From positions 1-48,277 of the forward strand of contig NZ_JAJISB010000005.1 of NCBI RefSeq assembly GCF_021245735.1: 48,277 bases of DNA, read 5' to 3'. Shown here one piece after another: positions 16,232 to 25,141 of this stretch. Position 1 is the stretch's first letter. Every line of letters starts with the position of its first letter. The DNA is from Brevibacillus daliensis. GTDB taxonomy: Bacteria > Bacillota > Bacilli > Brevibacillales > Brevibacillaceae. The translations under genes were made by a program, and so were the position numbers. A model generated the notes under the pieces. The model was not told the DNA's origin and did no database searches. It was given only the letters and a program-made list of their open reading frames with translations.

Positions 16232-16918
16232 ATGTTACTGGAAGTTATCGCAACAACACTGGATGATGCAAAAAGAGCAGAAGCAGGCGGCGCAGATCGT
16301 CTTGAATTGATTACAGGCATCCTAGAAGGCGGAGTCACGCCAAGCTACGGCTTAATCGAACAAGTAGTGAAGCAGGTCTCCATCCCTGTAAACGTGATGG
16401 TACGACCACATAGTCAATCTTTTTGTTATACAAGTGATGATGTAGCTGTCATGAAGAGAGATGTACAAGTCATTCGTGAATTGGGTGCCACAGGGATAGT
16501 TATGGGTATGCTGACACCAGCAGGTGAGATCGATATACCTGCGCTGGAAGAACTTCTGAGAGAGTCGGGGAACATGGATGTAACATTCCATCGGGCATTT
16601 GATGAAGCACGAAATCAAATGGAGACGCTTAAGAAACTGCTTACGTATCAACAAATCAATCGTATTCTTACCTCTGGCGGAAAGCCAAGTGCGCTCAATG
16701 CTAAGGATGAGATTAAGCAGATGGTAGAATGTACGAAAGAAACCCATTTGAACATTCTAGCTGGAAGCGGTTTGAAAATGGACTCCATTTCTTCTTTTGT
16801 GGAGGAAACAGGAGTAGTAGAAATTCATTTTGGGACAGGTGTGCGTGAAGAGGGGCTAGCATTGAAGCCAGTTGACCCACAAAAAGTAGCAGAGCTAAAA
16901 CGATTAATTACTTCATAA
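16232..16918 (+). CDS. cutC: CutC family protein
   Basis: About 228 residues forming a predicted TIM barrel of the CutC family (LEVIATTLDDAKRAEAGGA, DRLELITGILEGG, VMVRPHSQSFCY, VTFHRAFDEARN). The family was linked to copper tolerance in E. coli, but that role is disputed and no copper genes lie here. The ATG at 16232, preceded by AAAGGAG, fits the family N-terminus; an in-frame ATG at 16199 would add 11 residues with no ribosome binding site. It is 14 bases before the next gene and probably cotranscribed. Confidence 0.9.
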   Translation: MLLEVIATTLDDAKRAEAGGADRLELITGILEGGVTPSYGLIEQVVKQVSIPVNVMVRPHSQSFCYTSDDVAVMKRDVQVIRELGATGIVMGMLTPAGEIDIPALEELLRESGNMDVTFHRAFDEARNQMETLKKLLTYQQINRILTSGGKPSALNAKDEIKQMVECTKETHLNILAGSGLKMDSISSFVEETGVVEIHFGTGVREEGLALKPVDPQKVAELKRLITS

Positions 16919-16932
16919 GCAGGTGAAGACAG

Positions 16933-17256
16933 GTGAAGCGTGCGTTTGACATCGAGATTAGACGTTTGGAAATGGGAAGGGACTTGGTCTACCTGATTGG
17001 TGGTGGCGTTACTCATATTGGCGCCTCTGCAACTGCCTACTGGCATGAAAATGAGGTACAGGTTACATTGTGTACGGTTCCTGGGCACAAGGAAGATCAA
17101 TTGGCTGTAGAATGTGCCAGACTTGCCTGTGAACAATACAAGCGGACAGTAACGACCGTAGTAGGTATACATATTCCAGATGCATCCAAGGAGCAGATTA
17201 TGCTTGCGGTAAAAACCGTGCATGAGGCGATGCAAGAGGAGTTAGAAAAGGAATAA
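16933..17256 (+). CDS. LpdD-like small protein (possible prenylated-flavin chaperone domain)
   Basis: A 107-residue cytosolic protein. The core, GRDLVYLIGGGVTHIGASAT followed by ayw, resembles LpdD-type proteins: a short beta-rich domain with a Gly-Gly/His-Ile-Gly loop, known as the small subunit D of gallate/vanillate decarboxylases and proposed to handle prenylated flavin. No UbiD or UbiX homologue is encoded nearby, so the function here is open. The start is GTG 16933 with a poor ribosome binding site; translation may be coupled to cutC 14 bases upstream. The domain assignment is from memory of the motif and only moderately sure. Confidence 0.6.
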   Translation: MKRAFDIEIRRLEMGRDLVYLIGGGVTHIGASATAYWHENEVQVTLCTVPGHKEDQLAVECARLACEQYKRTVTTVVGIHIPDASKEQIMLAVKTVHEAMQEELEKE

Positions 17257-17288
17257 CGAGTAAAACATAACATGTGTAACATAGATAG

Positions 17289-17338
17289 AAAACAGGAGAC
17301 GATCAAGCCATTTAGGTTTGATCATCTCCTGTTTTTTT
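17289..17338 (+). terminator. strong intrinsic terminator
   Basis: A 20-bp arm from AAACAGGAGA to AAGCC, five-base loop, and near-perfect return ending CTCCTGTTTTTTT. Confidence 0.9.
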
Positions 17339-17367
17339 GTGTGGTACTGAACGTGTAACGATATTCA

Positions 17368-17395
17368 TTGAAATATTGTAAAATAATGTTATTAT
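17368..17395 (+). promoter_or_regulatory. candidate acyltransferase promoter
   Basis: TTGAAA (17368-17373), a 16-base spacer and TATTAT (17390-17395), about 95 bases before the start codon. Confidence 0.4.
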
Positions 17396-17492
17396 TGATA
17401 AGGTTTTGGAAAACGGTGTAACTATCAATTATTTGAGTATATCATTAGATAATTGATCGACTGGTTAAAAAATAGGGAATAAGGAGGATGAA

Positions 17493-18704
17493 ATGAACAA
17501 TGGTATTCAAAAACTGACCTATCTGGATGGGTTACGTGGTGTAGCTGCTTTGATTGTGGTCGTATCTCATTTTGTTCAGCTATTCTATCCGGCACTCTTT
17601 AGCCTGCGAGAGGATCAGTCACATTATGAGTGGGAGCTTTTGATCGGCAGTACGCCTTTAAATATTTTTTATAATGGTAATTTTGCTGTTTGCATCTTTT
17701 TTGTCCTAAGTGGATTTGTACTTAGCTATCAATATTTTCAGCAAAAAAAACGAACAACTCTGATATCAGGTGCAAGTAAAAGGTATCTACGGCTAGCTAT
17801 CCCTGTGTTTGTATCTGTTCTGTTGGTGTATGGATTGATGATGGCTAATGCTTTTCATGTCCAGCATTTAAGCTCATATACATTCTCTACGATTGGGAAT
17901 TATACTGATTCAGATCAACTAGACGTGTTTACGATGATAAAAACAGCGCTGATCGATCTTTTTTTCCTTTATGATTCTAGCTATAATCCTGTTCTTTGGA
18001 CGATGACTTATGAATTACTGGGATCATTTATGGTATTTCTTTTCCTAGCTTTTTTTGGTAACGCCAAGCAGGAGTATCGGTTTATTATGTATGTAATACT
18101 GACACTGGTATTTATTGAGTCGTATTATCTTGCATTTATTTTAGGTATGTTTTTGTGCGATCTGTATCATCATGCAAGAGGGCGTTTTAACCTGCGTATC
18201 CATGTCATTCTCTGGTTGTTGGCGGTGGGTCTATATTTGGGGTCGTATCCTTATAGCAATGCTAATTTGACCATTCATCAGTTTATTACGTTTTCTGGCG
18301 CTCCGTTTAATCAATTTCAGTTTTATCATATCATTGCGGCTTTTATTTTGATGTATGTGATGGTGGCATCTCCCGGATTACAAAGCTTCTTTTCAAAACG
18401 GATGCCGCTATTTTTAGGGGAAATCTCTTTTTCCCTTTATCTGCTACACTTTACCATTCTAACTAGCTTGTCAAGTTATGTGTTCGAAGTGCTGATTTTG
18501 CAATTCCCGTATCATATCAGCTTTGTTATTACCGTGTTGATTTCTATGCCTGTTATGATTCTTGGTTCTTCCATTATGAGTAGATACGTTGATCAAAAAG
18601 CAATGAGGTGGTCCTCCCAGCTCTATCACGAGTTGTTGGGCCAAAAACTAGAAGCAAAACAACAGAAAAATCAGCGAGTTCGTGTCAAAATGTACGAGCT
18701 GTGA
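17493..18704 (+). CDS. integral membrane acyltransferase (acyltransferase 3 / OafA family)
   Basis: A 403-residue membrane protein with about ten hydrophobic segments. The family start LTYLDGLRGVAALIVVVSHF contains the presumed catalytic His, and FFVLSGFVLSYQYF with KRYLRLAIPVF follows. Such proteins move acetyl or other acyl groups onto surface sugars, peptidoglycan or secondary metabolites; the acceptor cannot be told. There is no C-terminal SGNH domain, so it is the single-domain type. It stands alone between two terminators. The ribosome binding site is AAGGAGG. Confidence 0.88.
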   Translation: MNNGIQKLTYLDGLRGVAALIVVVSHFVQLFYPALFSLREDQSHYEWELLIGSTPLNIFYNGNFAVCIFFVLSGFVLSYQYFQQKKRTTLISGASKRYLRLAIPVFVSVLLVYGLMMANAFHVQHLSSYTFSTIGNYTDSDQLDVFTMIKTALIDLFFLYDSSYNPVLWTMTYELLGSFMVFLFLAFFGNAKQEYRFIMYVILTLVFIESYYLAFILGMFLCDLYHHARGRFNLRIHVILWLLAVGLYLGSYPYSNANLTIHQFITFSGAPFNQFQFYHIIAAFILMYVMVASPGLQSFFSKRMPLFLGEISFSLYLLHFTILTSLSSYVFEVLILQFPYHISFVITVLISMPVMILGSSIMSRYVDQKAMRWSSQLYHELLGQKLEAKQQKNQRVRVKMYEL

Positions 18705-18768
18705 AGAAGCAGGCAAAAAGAATTTGAATAGGTTAGTAAAATTGTCAAAATGAACATAGTTGATAATA

Positions 18769-18813
18769 CCCTCTTTCGCGTTATAATAGTAAATCGCGTA
18801 AGAGGGTTTTATT
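18769..18813 (+). terminator. intrinsic terminator after the acyltransferase gene
   Basis: CCCTCTTTCGCG pairs with CGCGTAAGAGGG, followed by TTTTATT. Confidence 0.8.
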
Positions 18814-18841
18814 ATGTTTCTACTTTGCATGAATATTATTT

Positions 18842-18891
18842 AAAGGAGGCGCTTACTTCTACGAAAGATTTTTCAGTAGAAATATATTATG
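18842..18891 (+). promoter_or_regulatory. hairpin between Shine-Dalgarno and start codon of the YfcC gene
   Basis: A perfect AAAGGAGG (18842-18849) lies 40 bases from the ATG at 18889. Between them TTCTACGAAA (18857-18866) pairs with TTTC-A-GTAGAA (18871-18881). Folding would bring the site to about 14 bases from the ATG. An in-frame TAG at 18877-18879 rules out an upstream start in this frame. Confidence 0.6.
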
Positions 18892-20298
18892 AACAGAAAA
18901 GGTAGTTTGATTGAGAGTGGCACTAAGAAAAGGGAATGGAATGTTTTTGTATTATTGATGGGGATATTAGTAATTGCGACTCTTTTCACCTATCTGATAC
19001 CAGCAGGTGAATATGCTCGCTTGGAAGTAAATGGTCGCAGTGTGGTGGATGCTGACAGTTTCCATTTTGTCGAGTCGTCTCCTGTTCATCCGTTTGACCT
19101 ATTGACCAGCATCCACAGAGGGTTGGAGGAATCAGCAGGGATTATTTTTTTCGTCTTAATGGTTGGCGGTACATATGGAATTCTAAACAAAACTGGGGCA
19201 ATGGAAAGTTTGGTTGCTCAAATGGCTCTCCGACTTCGCAACCAGGAAAAATGGCTCATTCCAATTATGATGCTTTTCTTCGGGATATGTGGTTCACTCA
19301 TGGCGATGGCTGAAGAGACCTTGCCATATCTTGCCTTGATGATCCCACTTGCTATGGCACTTGGATTTGATGTTATTACAGGGACAGCCATTGTACTTAT
19401 CGGGGCACAAATTGGTTTTAGCACAGCACTTATTAATCCTTTTACCATTGGAGTGGCTCAGCAGATTGCAGAACTTCCCATGTTTTCGGGCGTAGTGTTT
19501 CGTATCTGTCTATTTGTCGTACTTTATATCGTGAGTGTATGGTTTGTATATCGATACGCGATGAAGGTGAAAAAGAATCCAGAACGAGGTTTCTTTGTAG
19601 ATAGTGGTTTATATCAGATCGATATGGAAGAGATTAAGAAAAATAAGGTAACACTGCAACATAAACTGGTTTTACTTAGCTTTCTAATGGCACTGGGGAT
19701 GATTGCGTTTGGCGTGATGAAAAATGGTTGGTTTATCACAGAAATTGCATCCATCTTCTTGCTGTTGGGATTGATTGCAGGTATCGTCTGTCGTTTTAGC
19801 GGTAAAGAGATTGTAACGTCCTTCATGCAAGGGGCAAGCACCTTGATCGAGGGAGCACTTGTCATCGGGTTTGCAAGAGGGATTTTGATCATTTTACAGG
19901 ATGGAATGATCATGGATACGATCTTGTATTACTCTGCACTGGCGATACAAAATATACCCGCCGCTTTCACCGCAGTAGGAATGTTTATTCTGCAGTGCTT
20001 TTTAAGTATTATAGTCCCATCAGGAAGCGGTCAAGCAGCTCTTACGATGCCGATTATGACTCCACTTGCTGATCTGGTCGGGATTACTCGTCAAACAGCA
20101 GTACTTGCCTTTCAATTTGGTGATGGCTTAACCAATATTGTTACGCCTACATCGGGATACTTTATGGCTGGACTTGCTCTTGCAAGAATTCCTTGGGGAC
20201 GCTGGATAAAGTGGATTTGGCCATTGATTTGTATCCAGTTCATCATTGGAGCATGTGCTGTGGTCATTGCTCAATTAATTAGGTATGGTCCGTTTTAA
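18889..20298 (+). CDS. yfcC: YfcC family membrane carrier (DcuC/UIT superfamily)
   Basis: A 469-residue polytopic membrane protein with 11-13 hydrophobic segments. It belongs to the YfcC/ArcD-like group of the C4-dicarboxylate anaerobic carrier family: FTYLIPAGEY near the start, FGICGSLMAMAEETLPY, IGFSTALINPFTIGVAQ and the late VPSGSGQAALTMPIM. Members are predicted exchangers of basic or neutral amino acids or dicarboxylates; the substrate is not known. The gene is alone between terminators. Translation may depend on a hairpin that separates the ribosome binding site from the ATG. Confidence 0.88.
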   Translation: MNRKGSLIESGTKKREWNVFVLLMGILVIATLFTYLIPAGEYARLEVNGRSVVDADSFHFVESSPVHPFDLLTSIHRGLEESAGIIFFVLMVGGTYGILNKTGAMESLVAQMALRLRNQEKWLIPIMMLFFGICGSLMAMAEETLPYLALMIPLAMALGFDVITGTAIVLIGAQIGFSTALINPFTIGVAQQIAELPMFSGVVFRICLFVVLYIVSVWFVYRYAMKVKKNPERGFFVDSGLYQIDMEEIKKNKVTLQHKLVLLSFLMALGMIAFGVMKNGWFITEIASIFLLLGLIAGIVCRFSGKEIVTSFMQGASTLIEGALVIGFARGILIILQDGMIMDTILYYSALAIQNIPAAFTAVGMFILQCFLSIIVPSGSGQAALTMPIMTPLADLVGITRQTAVLAFQFGDGLTNIVTPTSGYFMAGLALARIPWGRWIKWIWPLICIQFIIGACAVVIAQLIRYGPF

Positions 20299-20367
20299 AT
20301 GAGGACGGGATAAATAAAGACTAATTGTTTTAGGGCAATAGTAGGAACGAAAATGTAAGCGAAAATG

Positions 20368-20409
20368 AAACAAACAGGCGTCGGATTAAATACCGACGCC
20401 TGTTTGTTT
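20368..20409. terminator. bidirectional intrinsic terminator
   Basis: A perfect 17-bp stem, AAACAAACAGGCGTCGG and its complement, with an eight-base loop. A/T flanks on both sides serve the convergent yfcC and psuG genes. Confidence 0.92.
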
Positions 20410-20422
20410 ACAACTACTCTTA

Positions 20423-21343
20423 TTATGCGTTTTGTTTCTTTTTCAAAGCTACAGCAATTTTCGCAGCTACTTCTGCATTGTGCTTCACTAGTGCAATGTT
20501 TGTTTCCAAGCTCTTGCCCGCTGTCATTTCTTTTACTTTGCTAAGAAGGAATGGTGTCACTTTTTTACCAGCGATATCATTTTCTTTTGCTTCTGCTAGC
20601 GCTCCATTGATAACTTTCTCCATCTCTTCATAAGGAAGTTCTGATTCTGCTGGAACCGGGTTAGCGATGATCATTCCGCCGTCTAATCCCAATTTCCACT
20701 TGCTGTCCATTACGGCAGCTACCTCTTCAGGTGATTCCAGACGGTAATCTACACCGAATTCGCTCTCGCGGGAGAAGAAGGATGGGAACTTGTCACAATT
20801 GTATCCTACTACGGGTACCCCTTGTGTCTCAAGGTATTCCAATGTACGTCCGATATCCAGGATGGACTTCGCGCCTGCGCATACAACAGCTACATTTGTA
20901 TGAGCCAATTCAGTCAGGTCAGCGGAAACATCCCACGTTACTTCACCCTCACGATGCACACCACCGATTCCACCAGTAGCAAACATCTCAATGCCAGCCA
21001 ACTGAGCAGCAATCATCGTACCAGCAACCGTAGTCGCACCCATTTTGCCTGTTGCCATCGCATAAGGGAAGTCGCGACGACTCACTTTTAATACAGATTT
21101 ATTCGTTGCGAACTCAAGCAGCTCTTCTTCGTTCAGACCAATCTTGATTTTGCCGTCCATAATACCGATTGTTGCAGGTACTGCACCGTTATCGCGAATA
21201 ATTTGTTCTACTTCTTTTGCCATCTCAATGTTTTGCGGATATGGCATACCGTGAGAGATGATTGTTGTTTCCAAAGCGACGATCGGCATTTTATTTTCCA
21301 GTGCGTGTTTCACTTCATCTGTAAAAGTAAGGTATTGTTTCAT
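20423..21343 (-). CDS. psuG: pseudouridine-5'-phosphate glycosidase
   Basis: A 306-residue enzyme that splits pseudouridine 5'-phosphate into uracil and ribose 5-phosphate, breaking the unusual C-C glycosidic bond. The family blocks are present: [17 protein letters not shown] with Glu25, [40 protein letters not shown], and [20 protein letters not shown] with the catalytic Lys. The length is normal. Its ATG overlaps the stop of the upstream kinase gene by ATGA, so the two are translationally coupled. Confidence 0.96.
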   Translation of the reverse strand: MKQYLTFTDEVKHALENKMPIVALETTIISHGMPYPQNIEMAKEVEQIIRDNGAVPATIGIMDGKIKIGLNEEELLEFATNKSVLKVSRRDFPYAMATGKMGATTVAGTMIAAQLAGIEMFATGGIGGVHREGEVTWDVSADLTELAHTNVAVVCAGAKSILDIGRTLEYLETQGVPVVGYNCDKFPSFFSRESEFGVDYRLESPEEVAAVMDSKWKLGLDGGMIIANPVPAESELPYEEMEKVINGALAEAKENDIAGKKVTPFLLSKVKEMTAGKSLETNIALVKHNAEVAAKIAVALKKKQNA

Positions 21344-22434
21344 TGTTCATTCTCCTTTACGAGTTGGTATAGTTTATCAGGCTGTAGTTCAGGGGAAACT
21401 GAGCTTTCCGATACAAGGGTAAGGGCGGAGGCGGCTAGTCCGAGACGGCAAGCATCCAGTAAGGATTCACCTTGCAACACACCGTACAGTAGTCCGGAAG
21501 CGAAGGCATCGCCTGCGCCGGTTACATCGATTACTTCAACCGGATAAGGCAAAAGGTGCTCCTCATGCCCAGGAGTAGAAAGGTAAATACCTTGTTCTCC
21601 CATTGTGACAATGACGTTGGTAACCCCACGTGCTCTAATGCGTTCACAAGCTAGTGGTACATCTTCCAAATCTGTTATTTTCATGCCAGACAGCAATTCA
21701 GCCTCTTCCAGATTAGGAAGAATGGTTGTAATTCCTTGTAGAGATTCTGGCAATTTTTTCGCCTTGGCGGATGAGACAGGATCAACGTAGAGAGAGATAC
21801 CTTCTTCGTTACAGCGATCCATTACATAAGAAATCACATCTTTACTCAAATTGGTATCCAGAAGGACAATCTCTGAGGAGGCGATGTGCGTCCATTTTTC
21901 AGCAATCATTTCAACCGTTACTTTTTCATAAATGTCCATATTGGCGAGCGAGACAAACATTTCGCCATCTACATCCAGAAGGGCAGTATACGTACCCGTC
22001 TGTTCGGCAGGCAGCTTCCAAACCTGGCTGACATTGACGCCATGACGCCTTGTTTCAGACAGGACCCATTCGCCTTCCTTATCTTCTCCTACAGAAGTAA
22101 TCAAAGAAGTTGGACAGCCAAGCCTTGCCACATTTTCAGCAATGTTACGTCCAACACCGCCACATGACTGGGTGAGGGTAACAGGATTGGAGGAGTGAAG
22201 AACCACGCGCTCCTTGCTATGTGCTTTGCGATCCAGATTAGCACCACCTATGCAGGTGATTGAGGCTTCATCTTTCAGTACATAGGCTCTCCCTTTTATT
22301 TGACCTTGTTTCGTCAGATTAGCGATATAGCCAGCTACAGCAGAACGAGATATCCCTACTTTGTTGGCTAATTCTTGCTGACTAACAAAGGGATTGGAGC
22401 GGATGTGATGTAAGATCAAAGTCTCCTTATCCAT
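21340..22434 (-). CDS. psuK: pseudouridine kinase (PfkB family) with N-terminal winged-helix domain
   Basis: About 364 residues. Residues 1-60 form a helix-turn-helix ([20 protein letters not shown], then [18 protein letters not shown]). The rest is a PfkB sugar kinase beginning [15 protein letters not shown], with [15 protein letters not shown] and the catalytic [16 protein letters not shown]. It phosphorylates pseudouridine to the substrate of PsuG. I chose ATG 22434, which follows GGAGGGG; the in-frame ATG at 22473 lies upstream of that site. A promoter overlapped by two AACAAAAGTTT repeats suggests that the fused domain regulates its own operon. The fusion layout is known in related kinases; autoregulation here is inference. 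Confidence 0.9.
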   Translation of the reverse strand: MDKETLILHHIRSNPFVSQQELANKVGISRSAVAGYIANLTKQGQIKGRAYVLKDEASITCIGGANLDRKAHSKERVVLHSSNPVTLTQSCGGVGRNIAENVARLGCPTSLITSVGEDKEGEWVLSETRRHGVNVSQVWKLPAEQTGTYTALLDVDGEMFVSLANMDIYEKVTVEMIAEKWTHIASSEIVLLDTNLSKDVISYVMDRCNEEGISLYVDPVSSAKAKKLPESLQGITTILPNLEEAELLSGMKITDLEDVPLACERIRARGVTNVIVTMGEQGIYLSTPGHEEHLLPYPVEVIDVTGAGDAFASGLLYGVLQGESLLDACRLGLAASALTLVSESSVSPELQPDKLYQLVKENEQ

Positions 22435-22453
22435 ATATGAAACCCCTCCTTTC

Positions 22454-22488
22454 AACAAAAGTTTATCACGCAAACAAAAGTTTGTAAA
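22454..22488 (-). promoter_or_regulatory. psuK promoter with doubled operator-like repeat
   Basis: On the minus strand: TTTACA (22483-22488), 17 bases, TAAACT (22460-22465). The 11-base AACAAAAGTTT occurs twice on the plus strand (22454-22464 and 22473-22483), 19 bp apart. Each has AAC/GTT symmetry. One copy lies just downstream of the -35 box and the other over the -10 box. Confidence 0.6.
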
Positions 22489-22578
22489 GTAGATAATACT
22501 TTTTCCTGTTTTCTACATACCCAACTTCTCCTAACACATACTAACGGGAGTACATACGCGGAAGGAGCAAAAAAATAC

Positions 22579-23115
22579 ATGTGGTATTCCATCTTGTTAG
22601 TTGCTAGTATGCTCACAAGTCAAGCAGAAGCTGTGCTACCTAACATGCAGCCCATTGTGATACCTGTACAAACAGGCATTCATACTTCACAGGATCTAGC
22701 CAAAAATTCAGACCAAATTATCTTGGCTACTCCAATCGAGCCCCTTGAGCGAGAACCCCAAAACCAGTTGATTGAAGGAAAGCGAGTTGTTAAGTTCAGG
22801 CAGATCTTCCAGGTGAAACAGACAATAAAAGGTGTGCCTATTACCCAAATAAAAATAGAGTTAATTGGATTGGTACCTGAACCGCGAATCCAAGACCCGC
22901 TTAATGAAAAGTATCCAGGACCTTTAGGCTCAGGTGATTACTTTTTGTTTCTTAAAAAAGGTGAAGCCGACCACTATAACGTGATCGGCTCATGGAAAGG
23001 AATATATCCAGTTTTTGATGGAAGAACGGTTACAATCACAGGACTTGGTTTTCCTGAATTAGGACGGCTTACCCCACAGGAAATGATTAAAAAAATCAGG
23101 CAGCTATTACAGTAA
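22579..23115 (+). CDS. predicted secreted protein of unknown function
   Basis: A 178-residue protein I do not recognise. A short signal-like N-terminus (MWYSILLVASMLTSQAEA) suggests export. The body reads as a beta-rich domain: IILATPIEPLE, VVKFRQIFQVKQTIKG, a long central strand region, then GSGDYFLFLKKG, GSWKGIYPVFDGRTVTI and a closing LTPQEMIKKIRQLL helix. There is no Cys pair, no metal motif and no sortase signal. The start is well supported by GGAAGGAG. It is a single gene divergent from psuK and convergent with the HAD gene. Confidence 0.75.
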   Translation: MWYSILLVASMLTSQAEAVLPNMQPIVIPVQTGIHTSQDLAKNSDQIILATPIEPLEREPQNQLIEGKRVVKFRQIFQVKQTIKGVPITQIKIELIGLVPEPRIQDPLNEKYPGPLGSGDYFLFLKKGEADHYNVIGSWKGIYPVFDGRTVTITGLGFPELGRLTPQEMIKKIRQLLQ

Positions 23116-23159
23116 TCTATATCGGCGCAGGTGTTTTGTTATTGCCGAGCTCTAATCAG

Positions 23160-23945
23160 TTAAATAAGACCAACCAATTGCAGTCCGTTATGAATGCCAT
23201 CTTCATCACAGGAGGAGGTGACATAACGGGCTGTTTTTTTTGCTTCAGCAACTGCATTTCCCATTGCGACACCATGACCTACGGTTGCCAACATTTGTAA
23301 ATCATTATGCCCGTCTCCGAATGCATAAGTATTTTCAAGGGCAAAATGGCCTCGCTTGACGAGTTGTTCAATTCCCACCGCTTTGGAGCATCCGACAGGC
23401 AATATATCATACGCATATGGGTGCCAACGAACCAGCTCTAAATGAGGAAATCGCTCGGAATAAGAAGCAGCCTGTTCAGGTGCACAAAAAATGATTCCCT
23501 GGTAAATAGGATTGTGCTGATAAAACTCAGGAAGGTGGGCTGGCATGTCTAGTTTTAATTCCTGATAAATTTCTTCCACCTGTGTATCATCAGCTCGGTT
23601 AACACAGAGACTGTTATGATGTACATAAGCAAGTGTATGTCCATTTTTATCTGCGAGGGAGGTTACTTCCTGTAAGATGGGAAGTGGAATCGGGTTATCG
23701 TAAATGACCTCCCCTTCGAATACGACAAATTGTCCGTTTATTGATACATAAGAGCGTATATTTAATTCCTGACAGAGATCTTCAATCTGGCTCGGCTGAC
23801 GACCGCTTGCGATTGCTACATAGATGTTTTGATCGTGTAATCGTTTGATAGCTGTTCGCGTGCTATCCAGAATCTTTTTTTGTTCCGTAAGCAAAGTACC
23901 ATCTACATCAAAAAAAACAATTTTTTTCAATGATTTATCCCCCAT
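23160..23945 (-). CDS. Cof-type HAD-IIB phosphatase
   Basis: A 261-residue haloacid dehalogenase phosphatase. Motif I is FFDVDGTLL with nucleophile Asp (about 13), motif II is VAIASGRQPSQ, and motif IV is YAFGDGHNDLQML. A C2B cap lies between (about 80-190). Such enzymes act on sugar phosphates, flavin or pyridoxal phosphate; specificity is not readable. The ATG at 23945 has no good ribosome binding site. A TTG at 23930, preceded by GGGGGAT, would give a protein shorter by five residues and is a real alternative. It stands alone. Confidence 0.9.
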   Translation of the reverse strand: MGDKSLKKIVFFDVDGTLLTEQKKILDSTRTAIKRLHDQNIYVAIASGRQPSQIEDLCQELNIRSYVSINGQFVVFEGEVIYDNPIPLPILQEVTSLADKNGHTLAYVHHNSLCVNRADDTQVEEIYQELKLDMPAHLPEFYQHNPIYQGIIFCAPEQAASYSERFPHLELVRWHPYAYDILPVGCSKAVGIEQLVKRGHFALENTYAFGDGHNDLQMLATVGHGVAMGNAVAEAKKTARYVTSSCDEDGIHNGLQLVGLI

Positions 23946-24217
23946 AAGCTAGTATCATCAGTTGCAACCTCTCTTCTACACGTCACGCCCTTCCGGTTAC
24001 GCCGAATAGAAGGAGGTCTTACAAGAGTAGAATAATTTATGAAAAGCATTTCAGGTCAAGAGGATAATTAAAAATATGTTGAAAATAGTTTGCGAATTCT
24101 TTAGACAAAAGGTGAAACGTTAACCAGATCGTAACGTCAAAAAAACAGAAGGAGTAGTAGTAAATACTGGTTCCTTATTATACATTTAAGCTATTTAGAG
24201 AAAGGGCGGCAATCATT

Positions 24218-24973
24218 ATGAATAAAAATGGAAACACACTCAAACTACTTTCATCGGTTCTTGTAGTAGGTACGCTGGTATTTGGGTCAGTTGGTAGTTT
24301 TGCTCCAACAGCATATGCAGCAGTTGAGGCGAATAGTGTTCGCAATATCACTGTCTCAGGTCTGGGCAGCATGTTTATTACTCCTGATGTGGCATATTTG
24401 AACATCGGAGTGCAAACAGAGGCAAAGACTGCACTGGAATCGCAAACCCAGAATAGCAAGCAATTTGCAGCAGTGGAACAAGCTCTGAAAGCGGAAGGAA
24501 TTCCTGCAAAAGATATCATTACTCAGCAGTATAGTACGAATCCTCAGTACACTTATGATGAAAAAGAGGGTCGCAAAGTAATCGGTTATGAGACTACTAA
24601 TATGGTACGTGTTACTTATCGTGACCTAGACAAAGTAGGGGTACTGCTAGACAACGTTGCGAAGGCAGGAGCTAACCGAATTGATGGCGTCCAGCTTAGC
24701 ACAGAAAAACAGGCAGTATATGAGCAACAGGCATTGGAGCTGGCTGTGAAAAATGCAAACACAAAAGCGGATACACTAGCAAAAGCTGCTGGGGTAAAAG
24801 TGAATAAGGTATTGACCATTACGGAGAGTAATGTCACCAATCGACCATTTATGATGATGGAGTCTCTAATGATGGACAATGCAGCTGCGAAAAGTGCTGA
24901 GCCAACTGCGTCTATCTCCAAAGGACAGATTGAGCTGGAAGCACGTATAACGATCCAGTATGAAATTGAATAG
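24218..24973 (+). CDS. secreted SIMPL domain protein (DUF541)
   Basis: A 251-residue protein with a Sec signal peptide (Lys-rich start, a hydrophobic stretch at about 10-27, then APTAYAA for cleavage at about 34). The SIMPL domain fills the rest: NITVSGLGSMFITPDVAYLN, IPAKDIITQQYSTNPQYTYD, and the repeated Ala/Lys helices ending ARITIQYEIE. Family members occur in periplasms and cell walls and form ring-shaped oligomers; their biochemical role is poorly known. A Met-rich insert (FMMMESLMMDN, about 214) is notable. The preceding 272 bases hold no other gene. Confidence 0.88.
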   Translation: MNKNGNTLKLLSSVLVVGTLVFGSVGSFAPTAYAAVEANSVRNITVSGLGSMFITPDVAYLNIGVQTEAKTALESQTQNSKQFAAVEQALKAEGIPAKDIITQQYSTNPQYTYDEKEGRKVIGYETTNMVRVTYRDLDKVGVLLDNVAKAGANRIDGVQLSTEKQAVYEQQALELAVKNANTKADTLAKAAGVKVNKVLTITESNVTNRPFMMMESLMMDNAAAKSAEPTASISKGQIELEARITIQYEIE

Positions 24974-24990
24974 CGCAAATTCTACTTACT

Positions 24991-25061
24991 AAAAACGGCG
25001 TACACGTCAAAGCTAAATTCCCTGCAAGAGAAGGAATTTGGCTTGACGGTGCGCCGTTTTT
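24991..25061. terminator. long bidirectional hairpin terminator
   Basis: AAAAACGGCG, CGTCAA and GC-AAATTCC pair in register with GGAATTT-GC, TTGACG and GCGCCGTTTTT, about 25 pairs with small mismatches. Confidence 0.85.
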
Positions 25062-25100
25062 CCATGTTAAATGAAAGTTGTGAGGTTTTCCCTAGATATA

Positions 25101-25120
25101 GTACTCATATTATAATGAGT
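25101..25120 (+). promoter_or_regulatory. -10 box within a short palindrome, exporter gene
   Basis: TATAAT (25111-25116) lies in ACTCAT-N6-ATGAGT (25102-25119 region). No good -35 box is visible. It lies 26 bases before the start codon of the exporter-like gene. Confidence 0.4.
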
Positions 25121-25141
25121 TGGAGAGGAAGGGAGAAAAGA

